Assembly: GCA_903858015.1 (NCBI GenBank)
Contig: CAIOGZ010000048.1
Coordinates: 1 to 64,000 of the forward strand
Reading direction: 5' to 3'
Source of the DNA: an uncultured cyanobacterium
Lineage (GTDB): Bacteria; Cyanobacteriota; Cyanobacteriia; PCC-6307; Cyanobiaceae
DNA length: 64,000 nucleotides
Shown here: positions 8,311-16,954 of the stretch, one piece after another
Layout: every line of letters begins with the position of its first letter
Numbering within the stretch: the first letter of the stretch is position 1
Made by a program: the position numbers and the translations under genes
The notes under the pieces: generated by a model
Database searches by the model: none
The model's input: only the letters and a program-made list of their open reading frames with translations
Told to the model about the DNA's origin: nothing

Positions 8311-11300
8311 CGGCCCTGCTCCGCTGCTGCTCCGGGGTCTTCGCCGGGGCCGGGGCCGCCAGGGGCGGGGCCGCTGGAGCCCGCCTGACCGGGGCTGGTG
8401 GCGGAGCTCCTGCCCCGGCGCTGGGGTTTCGGCAGCGCCTGCAAAAGCGGTTCGAACAGCTCGGCGGCCAGGCTGCGGCAGCGCGCATCGAGCAGCGCAG
8501 CGGTGGGCAGATCGGCGCCGAAGCACACCGCCATCTCCGGGCGCTGGCGTTCGCCGCCCCGATCGCCCCGCCCTTCCCAGCAGTCGCGGGCCTTGGCGAA
8601 GCCGCTGCCCTCCAGCTTGCGCTCCTCTTCCCACCAGGCCCAGCCGGTTTGGGGGGGCACCGGCCAGCAGGCGCTGCGCCACTGTTGCCGCAGCAGCTGC
8701 AGCCGCTCCAACTCCTGGCGGGCGGCGGCCGGCGGCGGCGCCAGCAACGTGGTGGTGACCCCAAATAGGTCGTCCTTGTCGCGGCAGAGCACCACGCCGC
8801 GGCTCGGGCGGCGGCCAGCCGCGGCAGCTTGACCGGCAGTAGGGCCCGCAGTGGGGCCCCCATTGGGGCCGGCGGTTTGGGCGCTGGCCAGCAGCATAAG
8901 TAACCAGAGCTCCAACTTTTGGGCCGGACCTGCTTTGGCCAGATGCACCAGCACCACCGCATCCCCCTGGCCGCGGCATTCCGCCTGCCAAGGGCCCCAG
9001 GCCAGCGGCGCGCTCCAGGCGGGGCCGAGGTCGGCGGCCGCAGCGGCCAGGCTGCTGCGGCGGGCCTGAAGGCGGCGGGCCTCAAGCAGGCCGGCAGTGC
9101 GCGGCGGCAGCACCCCCTGACCGCGGCTGTGCTCCAGCCAGGCGGCGGCGCTGCCGGGGGCGTCGGCCTGGCCCTCCACCGCCCGCAGCAACCCCACCCG
9201 TTCCCGTTCGGCGAGGGCCAACGCCTCCAGATCCTCCACACTGCGCTCCCTTTCGGCCGGCCTCAGGCCGAGCTGCCGCAGCCAGTGCCGTTGCGGCTCC
9301 ATCAACCAGGCGCGCAGGTCGGTGAAGGGATCCTCCTCGCTGCTCGGCTGCTGGCTGGGCACCGCTGCAGCTGGTTGGGGCATCGGCCGCCGGATCAGCG
9401 GCGGCAGGGGTGAAGCGCCAGCGGAGTCGAGCTGGCGCCGCACCTCCAGCCAGCGCCGATCACAGCTGGCCGGTGGCCGGCCTGCTGCGCTCAGGAAGTT
9501 GGCGCGCTCAAGCGGGCTGGCGGCGTGCTGCACCAGCAGGGGGCCGAGCCCGCCGTCGAGGTTGGCCTCCAGCCAGTCCAGCCATTGCCGCACCGGAGCG
9601 GCCGGCGGCAGCGCCTCCCCCTTGCGATCATCGCGGCAGCTCCAGCTCACCAGCAGGTTGCGGCGGGCCGAGAGCAGGGCCTCCAGCAGTGCATAGCGAT
9701 CCTGGTCGGCGGGCTGGGGATCGCCAAGCCGCCGCTGCTGCTCCATCAGGTGGAAGCCGGCCCGGTCGCCGTTGCGGGGGAAGCAGCCGGCATCCAGGCC
9801 CATCAGCACGATCACCCGGTGGGGAATCGCCCGCATCGGTTCGAGGGCGCTGATCGTGAGGGCGCCACTGCGGTGGCCAAAGCGGCCACTTTCGGCCCCC
9901 AGGCTTTCCTGCAGCACGGCGGCCACCACCGGCGCCTCCAGCGTCAGGGGGGAGGCGCCGGCATCCTCCTGCCAGCTGTCGAGGGCGGCCAGCAGGCCCG
10001 GCAGCTCGGCGGCGCCATCGCCGCCATCGGCGAACAGATCCAGCAGCAAGCTGCGCAACCGCTCCACCCAGGCCTCCACGGTTGCTGGTCGGCCCAGCTC
10101 CGCCAACCAGGGCCGCAGGCGGGTGAGCAGATGCAGCCAGCGACCGGTGAGCTCGAGCGGCGCCTCGTCGCTGGCCGGGGCCGTGGCTGGATCGCCCAGC
10201 GCCAGGCCGGGGCTGGCTGGCAGCACCAGGCCCAGCAGCAGGCGGTCGATCGCCCAGGCCAGCGAGTGGGTCGACTCGCCAGCGCGGGCTCGGCCATCGA
10301 GGCCCCAGCGGAAGCCGCAGCGCTGCAGGGCCGTGCTGAGCCGGTTGCCTTCCTCGGCGCTGAGCCCAAAGCGTTGCCGTAGCGGTGCGCATTCGAGGAT
10401 CGCTTCGAGGCCCGTGGCGGTGAGCCGCTCGCCTGCCTGCTCCAGCAGGGTCAGCAGGCAGCGGCCGATCCCCCCCTCCCCCTGCTGACTGCGGTCCGTG
10501 AGCCGCCACGGCAGGCTGACGCCGGTGGCGCCGCTGTCGCCCAAAACCGCCGCCACCAGGGGCGCCAACCGATCCACCTGGGGGGTCATCACGAGGATGT
10601 CGCGGGGTTCGAGGCTGGGGTCTGCCGCCAGCAGCTGCAGCAGCCGGTCGCGCAGGATCTGCACCTGGCGCAGGGGGCCCGGGCAGGCATGAAATTCCAG
10701 CGAGTGGTCGCCCTCCCAGCGCCGCAGCCGGCCGCCGCGCTGCGGATCGGCCAGTTGCTCCTGCAGCTGCAACAGCAGCGGGGCCCCGCTGATTTCCCCG
10801 CCGGCATCGTCCTCCCCAGTGGTGGCCGCAGGGGCCGCGGCAGAGGCCCCAGAGGCGGTGGCGGGCAGAAGGAAGAGGTTGGCCTCCCGGGTTTCGCCGA
10901 GCTGGGCCTCGCCGCTGCCCTCCAGCAGCTGCTGAAACTCGGCCCCCAGCCGCCCGAAGCGCGCTTCCAGGCCGGGGGCCTCCAGCAGCCAGTCGCTACT
11001 GAGCGGATCGTTGAGGGCCAGGCCATCGCGGAGGCGTTGGCGCCGGTCGGTGCAGCGCTGCCAGAGGTCGGGGCAGGGGGTGAGCAGGAAGAGCTCCACC
11101 GCCGTAAAACCACTGACGGCCTGGAGCAGCCGCACCTGCACCGGCGCCAGGCTGCTGAGGCCAAATAACCGCAAGGGTGGGATGATCCCGGCGCCAAGGC
11201 CGCCCTGCTCAGCCGCCCGAGCGCTGGGGCCATCGCCGGCCCGGCTGGCCAGGCAGGCGATGGCCCGCTCCACCTTCAACCCGAACGGTTCGCGGCCCAG

Positions 11301-11855
11301 CTGTTGCCGCAGGGCGCGGTAGAGCAGGGGCTGCCACAGCTGGCTGGCGGCTAGGGCGGGGCTGCCGTTGGCTTGATCTTGACCCAGCTCCCAGGCCTGC
11401 AGTAGGTCGGAGCGGTACAGGGTGTAGTCGTCAAACGCATCGGCGATGGCGCGGGCCAGCCGCCAGCTATCCAGGCTGAGTTGGCGCTCGGGATCGCGAT
11501 CCCGCAGCCAGCGGCGCAGGGGTTCCCCTTGGGGCGTCGCCGCCACCGCCGGCAGGCAGGCGAGCACGGCCCAGACCAAGCGATCGGCGCGCCAGGGATC
11601 GGCGGCCTGCTCGGGGCCCTCCGCCAGGATGGTGGCCACGATCCGGCGCAGGTGGCTGCCGGGGAAGGGGAACCGCAGGTTGGCGGCCACCCCACCGAGC
11701 TGGATCGCCAGCTGCTCGCCGAGCCAGCGGCTGGTCGGCCAGGTGTTCACCACCACCTCGACGGTGCTGAACGGATCGGGGGGATCGAGGCGCAGCTGGG
11801 TGCCTAGCAATTCGGCCAGCAGTTCGGCCCGGTTGCCGCGATAGATGGTCAGCAT
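8307..11855 (-). CDS. recC: RecBCD exonuclease V gamma subunit RecC
   Basis: RecC holds the RecBCD complex together and, in the studied enzymes, reads Chi. At 1182 residues it has the expected size. The N-terminus MLTIYRGNRAELLAELL and the block VVVNTWPTSRWLGEQLAIQLGG are typical of RecC, as are FGLSSLAPVQVRLLQAVS, the motif RDILVMTPQVDRLAPLV and, later, ALEPMRAIPHRVIVLMGLDAG. It is encoded 61 bp after the phosphatase gene and overlaps recB by 4 bp, so the rec genes are probably co-transcribed and translationally coupled. The C-terminal part is rich in Ala, Gly and Pro and less conserved. Confidence 0.93.
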   Translation of the reverse strand: MLTIYRGNRAELLAELLGTQLRLDPPDPFSTVEVVVNTWPTSRWLGEQLAIQLGGVAANLRFPFPGSHLRRIVATILAEGPEQAADPWRADRLVWAVLACLPAVAATPQGEPLRRWLRDRDPERQLSLDSWRLARAIADAFDDYTLYRSDLLQAWELGQDQANGSPALAASQLWQPLLYRALRQQLGREPFGLKVERAIACLASRAGDGPSARAAEQGGLGAGIIPPLRLFGLSSLAPVQVRLLQAVSGFTAVELFLLTPCPDLWQRCTDRRQRLRDGLALNDPLSSDWLLEAPGLEARFGRLGAEFQQLLEGSGEAQLGETREANLFLLPATASGASAAAPAATTGEDDAGGEISGAPLLLQLQEQLADPQRGGRLRRWEGDHSLEFHACPGPLRQVQILRDRLLQLLAADPSLEPRDILVMTPQVDRLAPLVAAVLGDSGATGVSLPWRLTDRSQQGEGGIGRCLLTLLEQAGERLTATGLEAILECAPLRQRFGLSAEEGNRLSTALQRCGFRWGLDGRARAGESTHSLAWAIDRLLLGLVLPASPGLALGDPATAPASDEAPLELTGRWLHLLTRLRPWLAELGRPATVEAWVERLRSLLLDLFADGGDGAAELPGLLAALDSWQEDAGASPLTLEAPVVAAVLQESLGAESGRFGHRSGALTISALEPMRAIPHRVIVLMGLDAGCFPRNGDRAGFHLMEQQRRLGDPQPADQDRYALLEALLSARRNLLVSWSCRDDRKGEALPPAAPVRQWLDWLEANLDGGLGPLLVQHAASPLERANFLSAAGRPPASCDRRWLEVRRQLDSAGASPLPPLIRRPMPQPAAAVPSQQPSSEEDPFTDLRAWLMEPQRHWLRQLGLRPAERERSVEDLEALALAERERVGLLRAVEGQADAPGSAAAWLEHSRGQGVLPPRTAGLLEARRLQARRSSLAAAAADLGPAWSAPLAWGPWQAECRGQGDAVVLVHLAKAGPAQKLELWLLMLLASAQTAGPNGGPTAGPTAGQAAAAGRRPSRGVVLCRDKDDLFGVTTTLLAPPPAAARQELERLQLLRQQWRSACWPVPPQTGWAWWEEERKLEGSGFAKARDCWEGRGDRGGERQRPEMAVCFGADLPTAALLDARCRSLAAELFEPLLQALPKPQRRGRSSATSPGQAGSSGPAPGGPGPGEDPGAAAEQGR

Positions 11856-11916
11856 GCAGGCGACTCGCCGCAGCAGCGGGCTGGGGCCCCCATGCTGCCG
11901 GCCCCAAGCGGGAGGC

Positions 11917-12585
11917 TCAACGTCGCAGCGAGCTCAGCTGGGGCCGCCGGGCTGCCGTCGCCACCCGGGGCAGGCCGTTCACCAACAGGGACTGGCTGGT
12001 TTCGGGGCAGTAGGCGGCCAGCTGACCGCCGTAACAGGCCCCAGCGTCTACCACCACGATCGCTCCATCGGCACCGACGCGGCGGATGCCAGGGCCGGGG
12101 GTGTGGCCCACCACCACCTCGCCGAAGCGGCCGTCGTAGGCCTGCCAGAAGGCAAGGCGAATCGAGAGATGGGGCTGCCAGCTGAGCGGATCAAAGCCGG
12201 CGTGGGTGGCCACCCAACCTTCGCCCCAGTAGGCCAGGGGCAGCCCATCCAGCCGCTGCAGCCAGGCCCGGCAGCGGCGCTCGCCCAGCTGGCGGTAGGT
12301 GTCGCAGCCGGCCAGGCTGCGCTGGGCCAACCAGTCACCCCGGCGCAGATCGTTCAGCAGGGCTTGTTCATGGTTGCCCCGCAGCCAGGTGGCCCGGCCG
12401 CTCTCCACCAGCTCCCAGGCCAGATCCATCGCCGCCACGATGTCGGGACCACGGTTGATCACATCCCCGCAAAGAATCAGTCGGTCGTCGGCGGGTAGCC
12501 GGCCCTCCAGGGTCTGGAGGGCTTCGGCACAGCCATGGACATCCCCAATCACCCAGTGGTGTTTCGGGCTGGTGGGGGAGATCAT
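11917..12585 (-). CDS. Metallophosphoesterase (ApaH / serine-threonine phosphatase-like)
   Basis: The 222-residue protein has the calcineurin-like metallophosphatase signature in order: GDVHG (near residue 14), GDVINRGP, GNHE, THAGFDPLSWQP and VVGHTPGPGI. These residues bind two metal ions. NRGP in place of DRG is the form seen in the ApaH branch, which hydrolyses diadenosine tetraphosphate, but substrate cannot be settled from motifs and a protein phosphatase role is also possible. I chose the ATG at 12585 (MISPTSPKHHWVIGD) because the domain begins there. The open frame continues upstream to 12777 only by reading through a 21-bp tandem repeat. The gene leads the recCBD block. Confidence 0.85.
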   Translation of the reverse strand: MISPTSPKHHWVIGDVHGCAEALQTLEGRLPADDRLILCGDVINRGPDIVAAMDLAWELVESGRATWLRGNHEQALLNDLRRGDWLAQRSLAGCDTYRQLGERRCRAWLQRLDGLPLAYWGEGWVATHAGFDPLSWQPHLSIRLAFWQAYDGRFGEVVVGHTPGPGIRRVGADGAIVVVDAGACYGGQLAAYCPETSQSLLVNGLPRVATAARRPQLSSLRR

Positions 12586-12679
12586 CAGAATGATGCTTCG
12601 TTGCCAGTCTTGCTGGTCACCCCCCTTTTTGTCAGCCCGCTCACCTCGGCGCGTCGTGATCGCTACCGCTGATTCCAGG

Positions 12680-12784
12680 CTTGGGGCTGAAATTTCAGGC
12701 CTGTGGCTGGCCAATCCAGGCCTGCGGCTGGCCAATCCAGGGCTGCGGCTGGCCAATCCAGGGCTGATGCTGGCCATCGCAGCC
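12680..12784. repeat. 21-bp tandem repeat, about five copies
   Basis: Three near-identical units (12701-12721, 12722-12742, 12743-12763) are built on CTGCGGCTGGCCAATCCAGG plus one base. They are flanked by a degenerate copy on each side. The length is a multiple of three, so the minus-strand frame stays open and reads as repeated RPGLASQ/H-like heptads, which explains the spurious N-terminal extension of the phosphatase frame. Confidence 0.9.
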
Positions 12785-12919
12785 CAAAATCAGGCACTTT
12801 TTGTTGGTTCCTTGCCTCGTCCGGGCTTGCCGTTGAGGCGCTGAACGCTGCGCAGGCACCCGGCTGGGGGAGCTTTGCCGCTGCAAGGATCGACCAGCCG
12901 GCCCCGATTCAACGCGCGT

Positions 12920-12947
12920 TACGGTGCCGCCAGTACGGTGCCGCCAG
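12920..12947. repeat. 14-bp tandem duplication upstream of the gene at 12962
   Basis: The unit TACGGTGCCGCCAG occurs twice with no mismatch and ends two bases before the G-rich ribosome-binding stretch. It therefore lies in the 5' untranslated or promoter region of the next gene. Confidence 0.9.
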
Positions 12948-12948
12948 T

Positions 12949-12956
12949 AAGGGGGG
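12949..12956 (+). promoter_or_regulatory. Shine-Dalgarno-like site
   Basis: The run AAGGGGGG lies five bases before the ATG at 12962. It is the clearest ribosome binding site in the left half of the window and supports that ATG over the upstream open frame. Confidence 0.6.
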
Positions 12957-12961
12957 CGAGC

Positions 12962-13336
12962 ATGGATCCGGCAAAGCTGCCGCTGGGGCAGCGGGTCAAC
13001 CTGTTGGTGGACGCCCTTAATGGGGCCAAGCGCACCAATGAGGCCCTCGCCCGTTGCAGCGATGGTGAGGCAATGGTGGAGGTGCTGCTGGATGCCTCCC
13101 GCAAACTGGGCCTTGGGCTGAGCCGCCGCGATCTGCTCGAAACCCCACCGATCCGGGACTGGATCTGGTGGAAAAACAAGCAGGCTCTCCTCACCATTGG
13201 TGACAACAAACCCCGCTATCACCAGGACGGCGGCCAGGGGCGGCAGCCCAAAGCTGGAGCTGCCCCGGCGCCCGGAGTGGGCGAGCCGCCGGCGCCGGAG
13301 GGCGAGGGCCGCAAACGCCTTTTCGGACTTTTCTGA
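12962..13336 (+). CDS. Conserved cyanobacterial hypothetical protein (possibly Nif11-like)
   Basis: This 124-residue protein starts MDPAKLPLGQRVNLLVDALNG after a good Shine-Dalgarno run. The segment ALARCSDGEAMVEVLLDASR followed by LGLGLSRRDLLE has the helix-loop-helix pattern of the Nif11 domain (a helical leader-like fold common in cyanobacteria), but the match is loose. A Trp-rich stretch IRDWIWWKNKQ follows. The last 40 residues are Gly/Ala/Pro/Glu-rich and end in the basic-hydrophobic KRLFGLF, so the tail is probably disordered. No enzymatic motif is present. The function is unknown. The downstream neighbour ycf54 is convergent. Confidence 0.7.
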   Translation: MDPAKLPLGQRVNLLVDALNGAKRTNEALARCSDGEAMVEVLLDASRKLGLGLSRRDLLETPPIRDWIWWKNKQALLTIGDNKPRYHQDGGQGRQPKAGAAPAPGVGEPPAPEGEGRKRLFGLF

Positions 13337-13372
13337 TCAGATCACTTCAGATCACTTCAGTTCAGATCTGGT

Positions 13373-13693
13373 TTAGGCGGCGCCGGCCAGGGCATCGGCA
13401 ATGGTGGCGCTGGGGGCCTCGAACTGACCCTGGGCCACAAACTCCAGCCGCAGCTTCAAGAAGGTGATGAACTTCGGATCCGTGGACACCACCGCCGCCG
13501 CCGGCCGCGGCACCGTGGCGGCGACGGCAGCCAGATCTGCCGCTTCTAGGAACTGGGGCCGCCGCACCAACCAGAAATCGATCGCCTTGCCCTGCTCGCC
13601 GTAGTTGCGCAGCCGCTCCCGCAGCACCTCCTCCAGGGGCTCCTCAACGGTGAGGAAAGCCTCGCTAGCGGCGATGAAGTGGTAGGTGCTCAT
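13373..13693 (-). CDS. ycf54: Ycf54 (DUF2488), Mg-protoporphyrin monomethyl ester cyclase factor
   Basis: At 106 residues the protein matches Ycf54 along its length: [20 protein letters not shown], then [16 protein letters not shown], and [20 protein letters not shown]. Ycf54 binds the aerobic oxidative cyclase (AcsF/CycI) and is needed for forming the isocyclic ring of chlorophyll. Its start overlaps the pdxJ stop (ATGA), so the two are probably translated together. This small fold has no catalytic residues of its own. The presence of the gene supports an oxygenic phototroph. Confidence 0.92.
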   Translation of the reverse strand: MSTYHFIAASEAFLTVEEPLEEVLRERLRNYGEQGKAIDFWLVRRPQFLEAADLAAVAATVPRPAAAVVSTDPKFITFLKLRLEFVAQGQFEAPSATIADALAGAA

Positions 13694-14439
13694 GGAACTT
13701 GACTGCCAAACAGAGGGTCGCGGCGGGGATTCTGAATCAGGGCCCGCATCTCCCGCACCGCTGCCTGCAAGCCCACCGCCAGGGCCCGGGCCACGATCGT
13801 GTGGCCGATGTTGAGTTCCTCCATCCCTTCGATGGCGGCTACCGGCTCCACGTTGCTGTAGGTGAGGCCATGGCCGGCATTCACCCGGAGGCCGAGCTGG
13901 CGGGCAATCGCACAGCCTTCGCTGAGGCGGGCCAGTTGGGCCGGCTGCTGCTGCCAGCTGGCTTCGGCGTAGCTGCCGGTGTGGAGTTCGACCCAGCGGG
14001 CACCGCTGGCACAGCAGGCGTCGAGCTGGGCATCGACCGGATCCACGAACAGGCTGACGCCGATCCCCTCCCCCTGCAGCCGGGCCACGATGGCGCCGAG
14101 CTCAGCCACCTGGGCCGCCACATCGAGACCGCCCTCGGTGGTGACTTCCTCACGCCGCTCCGGCACCAGGGTGACCATGTCGGGGCGGATCCGCAGGGCA
14201 ATCGCCACCATTTCGGCGGTGGCGGCCATCTCCAGGTTGAGGCGGGTGCGCACGGTTTGGCGCAGCAGTTCGAGATCCCGGTCCTGGATGTGGCGGCGGT
14301 CTTCGCGCAGATGCACTGTGATCCCATCTGCCCCGCCCAGCTCCGCGAGCAAGGCGTGGGTAACGGGGTCAGGTTCGACGCTGCGGCGGGCCTGACGCAC
14401 GTTGGCGATGTGATCGATATTCACACCAAGACTCGCCAT
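13690..14439 (-). CDS. pdxJ: Pyridoxine 5'-phosphate synthase PdxJ
   Basis: PdxJ condenses 1-deoxy-D-xylulose 5-phosphate with 3-amino-2-oxopropyl phosphate to make pyridoxine 5'-phosphate, the last ring-forming step of the DXP-dependent vitamin B6 pathway. The 249-residue TIM barrel shows the family blocks [16 protein letters not shown] at the N-terminus, [43 protein letters not shown] and [12 protein letters not shown]. The start at [10 protein letters not shown] is the standard one; the frame is open further upstream but unrelated. It overlaps ycf54 downstream and is divergent from the acyltransferase gene. Confidence 0.96.
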   Translation of the reverse strand: MASLGVNIDHIANVRQARRSVEPDPVTHALLAELGGADGITVHLREDRRHIQDRDLELLRQTVRTRLNLEMAATAEMVAIALRIRPDMVTLVPERREEVTTEGGLDVAAQVAELGAIVARLQGEGIGVSLFVDPVDAQLDACCASGARWVELHTGSYAEASWQQQPAQLARLSEGCAIARQLGLRVNAGHGLTYSNVEPVAAIEGMEELNIGHTIVARALAVGLQAAVREMRALIQNPRRDPLFGSQVP

Positions 14440-14733
14440 GCAACGGCACCTGCTCGGGCAGGGAAGGTAAGGGTGGGACAACCGTATCGGCCGAAGTCCC
14501 AACTGCCCGCCGTTGGCCTGCAAATCAATGGATCCAACCCTAGCTTCACTAACGAGCACAACCCGGGCGCCACGATGGTCGAGGGCCATGCCATCGCCAC
14601 TGCTATCGATTCCGTCGTCGGCAGCGACCCTGTTGTTGGCCGGGGTTTAGCCGTGGGCCGGGACCCGGCCGGTAGCCGGGATGCTGCCGGCGGCGGCGAC
14701 CATCCGGTTTTGGCCTCGCAAGCCCCATCATTA

Positions 14734-15495
14734 ATGGGGAAAGAAAGATTGGTGAACGAAAGCGGGCCCAAGGGTCCGCTGATCAGCGCCAGAGAGAAAA
14801 GTGTCTGCAACGGCGTCAGCCCCTGGCTGTCACCCCTGGCGATGCTGATCACCCAGGATCTGGCCCTGCCGGGTTTCTTCGGGCGGGTAGAGGTGCGGGG
14901 TCGGGAGCACCTTCCCCAGCAGGGGGCGGTGCTGCTGGCCCCCACCCACCGGGCCCGCTGGGACGCGCTGCTGCTGCCCTATGCGGCAGGACGCCGCGTC
15001 ACCGGCCGCGATTGCCGCTTCATGGTCACCCGCGATGAGATGCAGGGGCTGCAGGGTTGGTTGCTGCAGCGGCTGGGCTGCTTTGCTGTCGACCAGGGCC
15101 GCCCCACCCTGGCGAGCCTGCGGCTGGCGGTGAATCTGCTGCAACGGGGCGAGCAGCTGGTGGTCTTTCCGGAAGGGCGCATCCACCGCAACGACGAACC
15201 GCTGCGGCTGCACCAGGGGCTGGGGCGGCTGGCCCAGCTGGCCGCTAGCCAGGGGGTGGATGTGCGGGTGTTGCCCGTGGGCATCGCCTATGGCCAGGCT
15301 TTGCCCAGCCTGGGGGACTGCGCCGCCGTCCAGATCGGCGCCCCGCTGCAGCTGCAGGGGGAGGGTCGGCACGCCGCCCAGTCCTTCACCACCACCCTGG
15401 CGGCGGCGATGGTGGCAGCCGAAGCCGCCGCCAGGGATCTGGTCGGGCGTCCGCTGCCCCAACGGGCCCCCTTGCTGCAGCCGGGCTCCCCGTAA
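14734..15495 (+). CDS. plsC: 1-acyl-sn-glycerol-3-phosphate acyltransferase (PlsC-type)
   Basis: The protein carries the acyltransferase motifs: HRARWD (HX4D, catalytic) after LLAPT, FMVTRDEM, a substrate-contact VFPEGRIHR and a later VRVLPVGIAY. It would transfer an acyl group to lysophosphatidate at the membrane during phospholipid and glycolipid synthesis. I start at the ATG at 14734, giving 253 residues; a GTG at 14752 is an alternative. The frame stays open far upstream on the strand opposite pdxJ, which is a shadow. The next gene starts 25 bp after the stop, so the two may form one transcript. Symbol is by family; paralogues with other acyl acceptors exist. Confidence 0.85.
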   Translation: MGKERLVNESGPKGPLISAREKSVCNGVSPWLSPLAMLITQDLALPGFFGRVEVRGREHLPQQGAVLLAPTHRARWDALLLPYAAGRRVTGRDCRFMVTRDEMQGLQGWLLQRLGCFAVDQGRPTLASLRLAVNLLQRGEQLVVFPEGRIHRNDEPLRLHQGLGRLAQLAASQGVDVRVLPVGIAYGQALPSLGDCAAVQIGAPLQLQGEGRHAAQSFTTTLAAAMVAAEAAARDLVGRPLPQRAPLLQPGSP

Positions 15496-15520
15496 AGTTC
15501 AGGCCCCCCTTGGCGTCCCC

Positions 15521-16153
15521 GTGACCAGGCCTTCCGCCGCCCCCTGCATCCGCCGCAAGGCCCCCCAACCGCACGCCGATCCAGGGCGCCAAATCAAGCC
15601 GCCGGCCCTGCAGGTTCGCTTCGCCCCCGCAGGGCTCTGCTGGGCGGCAGCCCTTGCCCTGCTGCTGCCCCTGCTGCCGCCGCTCAGCAGCGGCGCCCTG
15701 GCCCAGGCCCAGGAGGAGATCAAGAGCCTGGCCGCCACCGGCAGCGCCTTTGACATCAATGCCGCCAAGACCCTGGTGGCCCGCGGTGACGCGGCCGTGG
15801 CCGCCGGCAACCTGGCGGAGGCCCGCCGCCACTACGACCAGGCCCGGGATGCCAGCCGCCGCCTACTGGGTTTCTACCGCGACCTGAGTGGTGCCTTCCG
15901 CGGTCTGGATGCCCGCATCCCCCGCGAGATGGATGAGAAGAGCCGTCAGGCGCTTGAATTGTTGGTGCAAACCAACATGCGGCTGGCGGCCCTGTTCCGA
16001 CGCCAGGGCCAACCCGAGGTGGCCGTGCCCCTGTTGGTGGAAGTGGTGAAGGTGATGTCACCCTCCAGCGAGGCCGGCCGCAAGGCCTACCAGCAGCTTC
16101 TGGAGATCGGTTTCGTGAGCACCCCCTACGCCGGAGGCGGGGCCGGCAGCTGA
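15521..16153 (+). CDS. Secreted/periplasmic helical conserved cyanobacterial protein
   Basis: The 210-residue protein has a basic N-terminal region followed by a hydrophobic run (about residues 45-60, [17 protein letters not shown]) and a likely signal peptidase site after SSGALAQA. The mature part is helical: [30 protein letters not shown] looks like a single TPR-type hairpin, followed by [30 protein letters not shown], which resembles another. No enzymatic motif is seen. I place the start at the GTG at 15521, 25 bp after the acyltransferase gene; a later start nearer the hydrophobic segment is possible. The function is unknown; TPR-like hairpins suggest a protein-protein scaffold. Confidence 0.75.
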   Translation: MTRPSAAPCIRRKAPQPHADPGRQIKPPALQVRFAPAGLCWAAALALLLPLLPPLSSGALAQAQEEIKSLAATGSAFDINAAKTLVARGDAAVAAGNLAEARRHYDQARDASRRLLGFYRDLSGAFRGLDARIPREMDEKSRQALELLVQTNMRLAALFRRQGQPEVAVPLLVEVVKVMSPSSEAGRKAYQQLLEIGFVSTPYAGGGAGS

Positions 16154-16191
16154 GCGGGCCGTTGCATCGAGGCGATGCATCTGCTCCTGCG

Positions 16192-16233
16192 AGCCCGCCG
16201 CCGCCCGATCCCAGCCCGCCGCCGCCCAATCCC
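16192..16233. repeat. 21-bp tandem duplication
   Basis: Two adjacent 21-bp units beginning AGCCCGCCGCCGCCC differ at one base. They lie between the secreted-protein gene and bolA. Confidence 0.85.
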
Positions 16234-16277
16234 TTCAGCCCTTAGATTCCGATCACCCTCACGGTTATCCCCTTGCC

Positions 16278-16511
16278 ATGGTCCAGCCGGAGCAGGTTCG
16301 CGACGCCATCTGCCGCGCCCTTCCCGATGCCCAGGTGGAGGTGGAAGACCTCACCGGTGGGGGTGATCACCTCCAGGTGAGGGTGCTTTCCGCCGCCTTT
16401 AAGGGGCTGGCCAGGGTCCAACAACACCAGCTGGTCTACGGCGCCCTGCGCAATGAGCTGGCCACGGAGGCGATCCATGCCCTGGCGGTGCAGACCTCGA
16501 TTCCGGCCTGA
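16278..16511 (+). CDS. BolA family protein
   Basis: The 77-residue protein has the BolA fold: [34 protein letters not shown] split by the conserved glycine run, then [17 protein letters not shown]. BolA proteins pair with CGFS monothiol glutaredoxins and ligate a [2Fe-2S] cluster through a conserved histidine, acting in iron and redox homeostasis. The next gene is exactly such a glutaredoxin, 79 bp downstream on the same strand, so a BolA-Grx heterodimer is a strong inference. The stop codon lies inside the first unit of an 18-bp tandem duplication. Confidence 0.92.
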   Translation: MVQPEQVRDAICRALPDAQVEVEDLTGGGDHLQVRVLSAAFKGLARVQQHQLVYGALRNELATEAIHALAVQTSIPA

Positions 16512-16538
16512 ACCCCAGCCCCGGCCTGAACCCCAGCC
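16503..16538. repeat. 18-bp tandem duplication spanning the bolA stop
   Basis: The unit CCGGCCTGAACCCCAGCC is repeated twice without a mismatch. The first copy contains the TGA stop of bolA (16509-16511), so the duplication copied the 3' end of the gene and its stop codon. Confidence 0.92.
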
Positions 16539-16590
16539 CTGCGGCAGCCCCCTTCACCCCCGCCCGATTCCGCCCCTTTGCCAACCAGCC

Positions 16591-16914
16591 ATGGAAGCCA
16601 GCACGGAACAACGCATCAAGGATCTGATCAGCAGCAGCCCGGTGGTTGTGTTCATGAAGGGCAACAAGCTCATGCCCCAGTGCGGCTTCAGCAACAACGT
16701 GGTGCAGATTCTCACGGCCTTGGCCGTTCCCTTCGAGGGCTTTGATGTGCTCTCCGATCCGGAGATTCGCCAAGGGATCAAGGAATTCTCCGACTGGCCC
16801 ACGATCCCCCAGGTCTATGTGAACGGCGAATTCATGGGCGGATCCGACATCCTGATCGAGATGTACAACTCCGGCGAACTGCGCGAAAAGTTGGCGGTGG
16901 CCCTGGCTTCTTGA
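16591..16914 (+). CDS. grxD: CGFS monothiol glutaredoxin (Grx4 type)
   Basis: The 107-residue protein contains the CGFS active site (residues 31-34, in MPQCGFSNNVVQ) and the glutathione-binding features MKGNK, WPTIPQVYVNGEF and GGSDILIEMY. Grx4-type proteins bind a glutathione-ligated [2Fe-2S] cluster and deliver or sense Fe-S clusters in the cytosol, often with BolA. The ATG at 16591 begins MEASTEQRIKDLI, the usual family start. The open frame upstream overlaps the bolA end and is not part of the protein. Adjacent bolA strongly supports the assignment. Confidence 0.95.
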   Translation: MEASTEQRIKDLISSSPVVVFMKGNKLMPQCGFSNNVVQILTALAVPFEGFDVLSDPEIRQGIKEFSDWPTIPQVYVNGEFMGGSDILIEMYNSGELREKLAVALAS

Positions 16915-16954
16915 TCCCTGGCCAAACCTGGATCAGGGGCTGGCGATTAACGGA

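Larger units (their letters stand above)
12586..12961. other. Divergent spacer with tandem repeats
   Basis: This 376-bp region separates the minus-strand phosphatase/rec block from the plus-strand gene at 12962. It contains a 21-bp tandem repeat (12680-12784) and a 14-bp tandem duplication (12920-12947). Promoters for both directions should lie here, but I see no clear -35/-10 pair. Confidence 0.5.

Noticed and set aside
8311..8991. Upstream extension of recB
   Set aside because: It lies entirely inside recC and has shadow composition. MNRFEANSF at 8310 with an ATGA overlap is the natural start.
13699..14733. Plus-strand frame running antisense to pdxJ into the acyltransferase gene
   Set aside because: The part opposite pdxJ is a His/Gly-rich shadow. 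The acyltransferase domain begins only after 14734.
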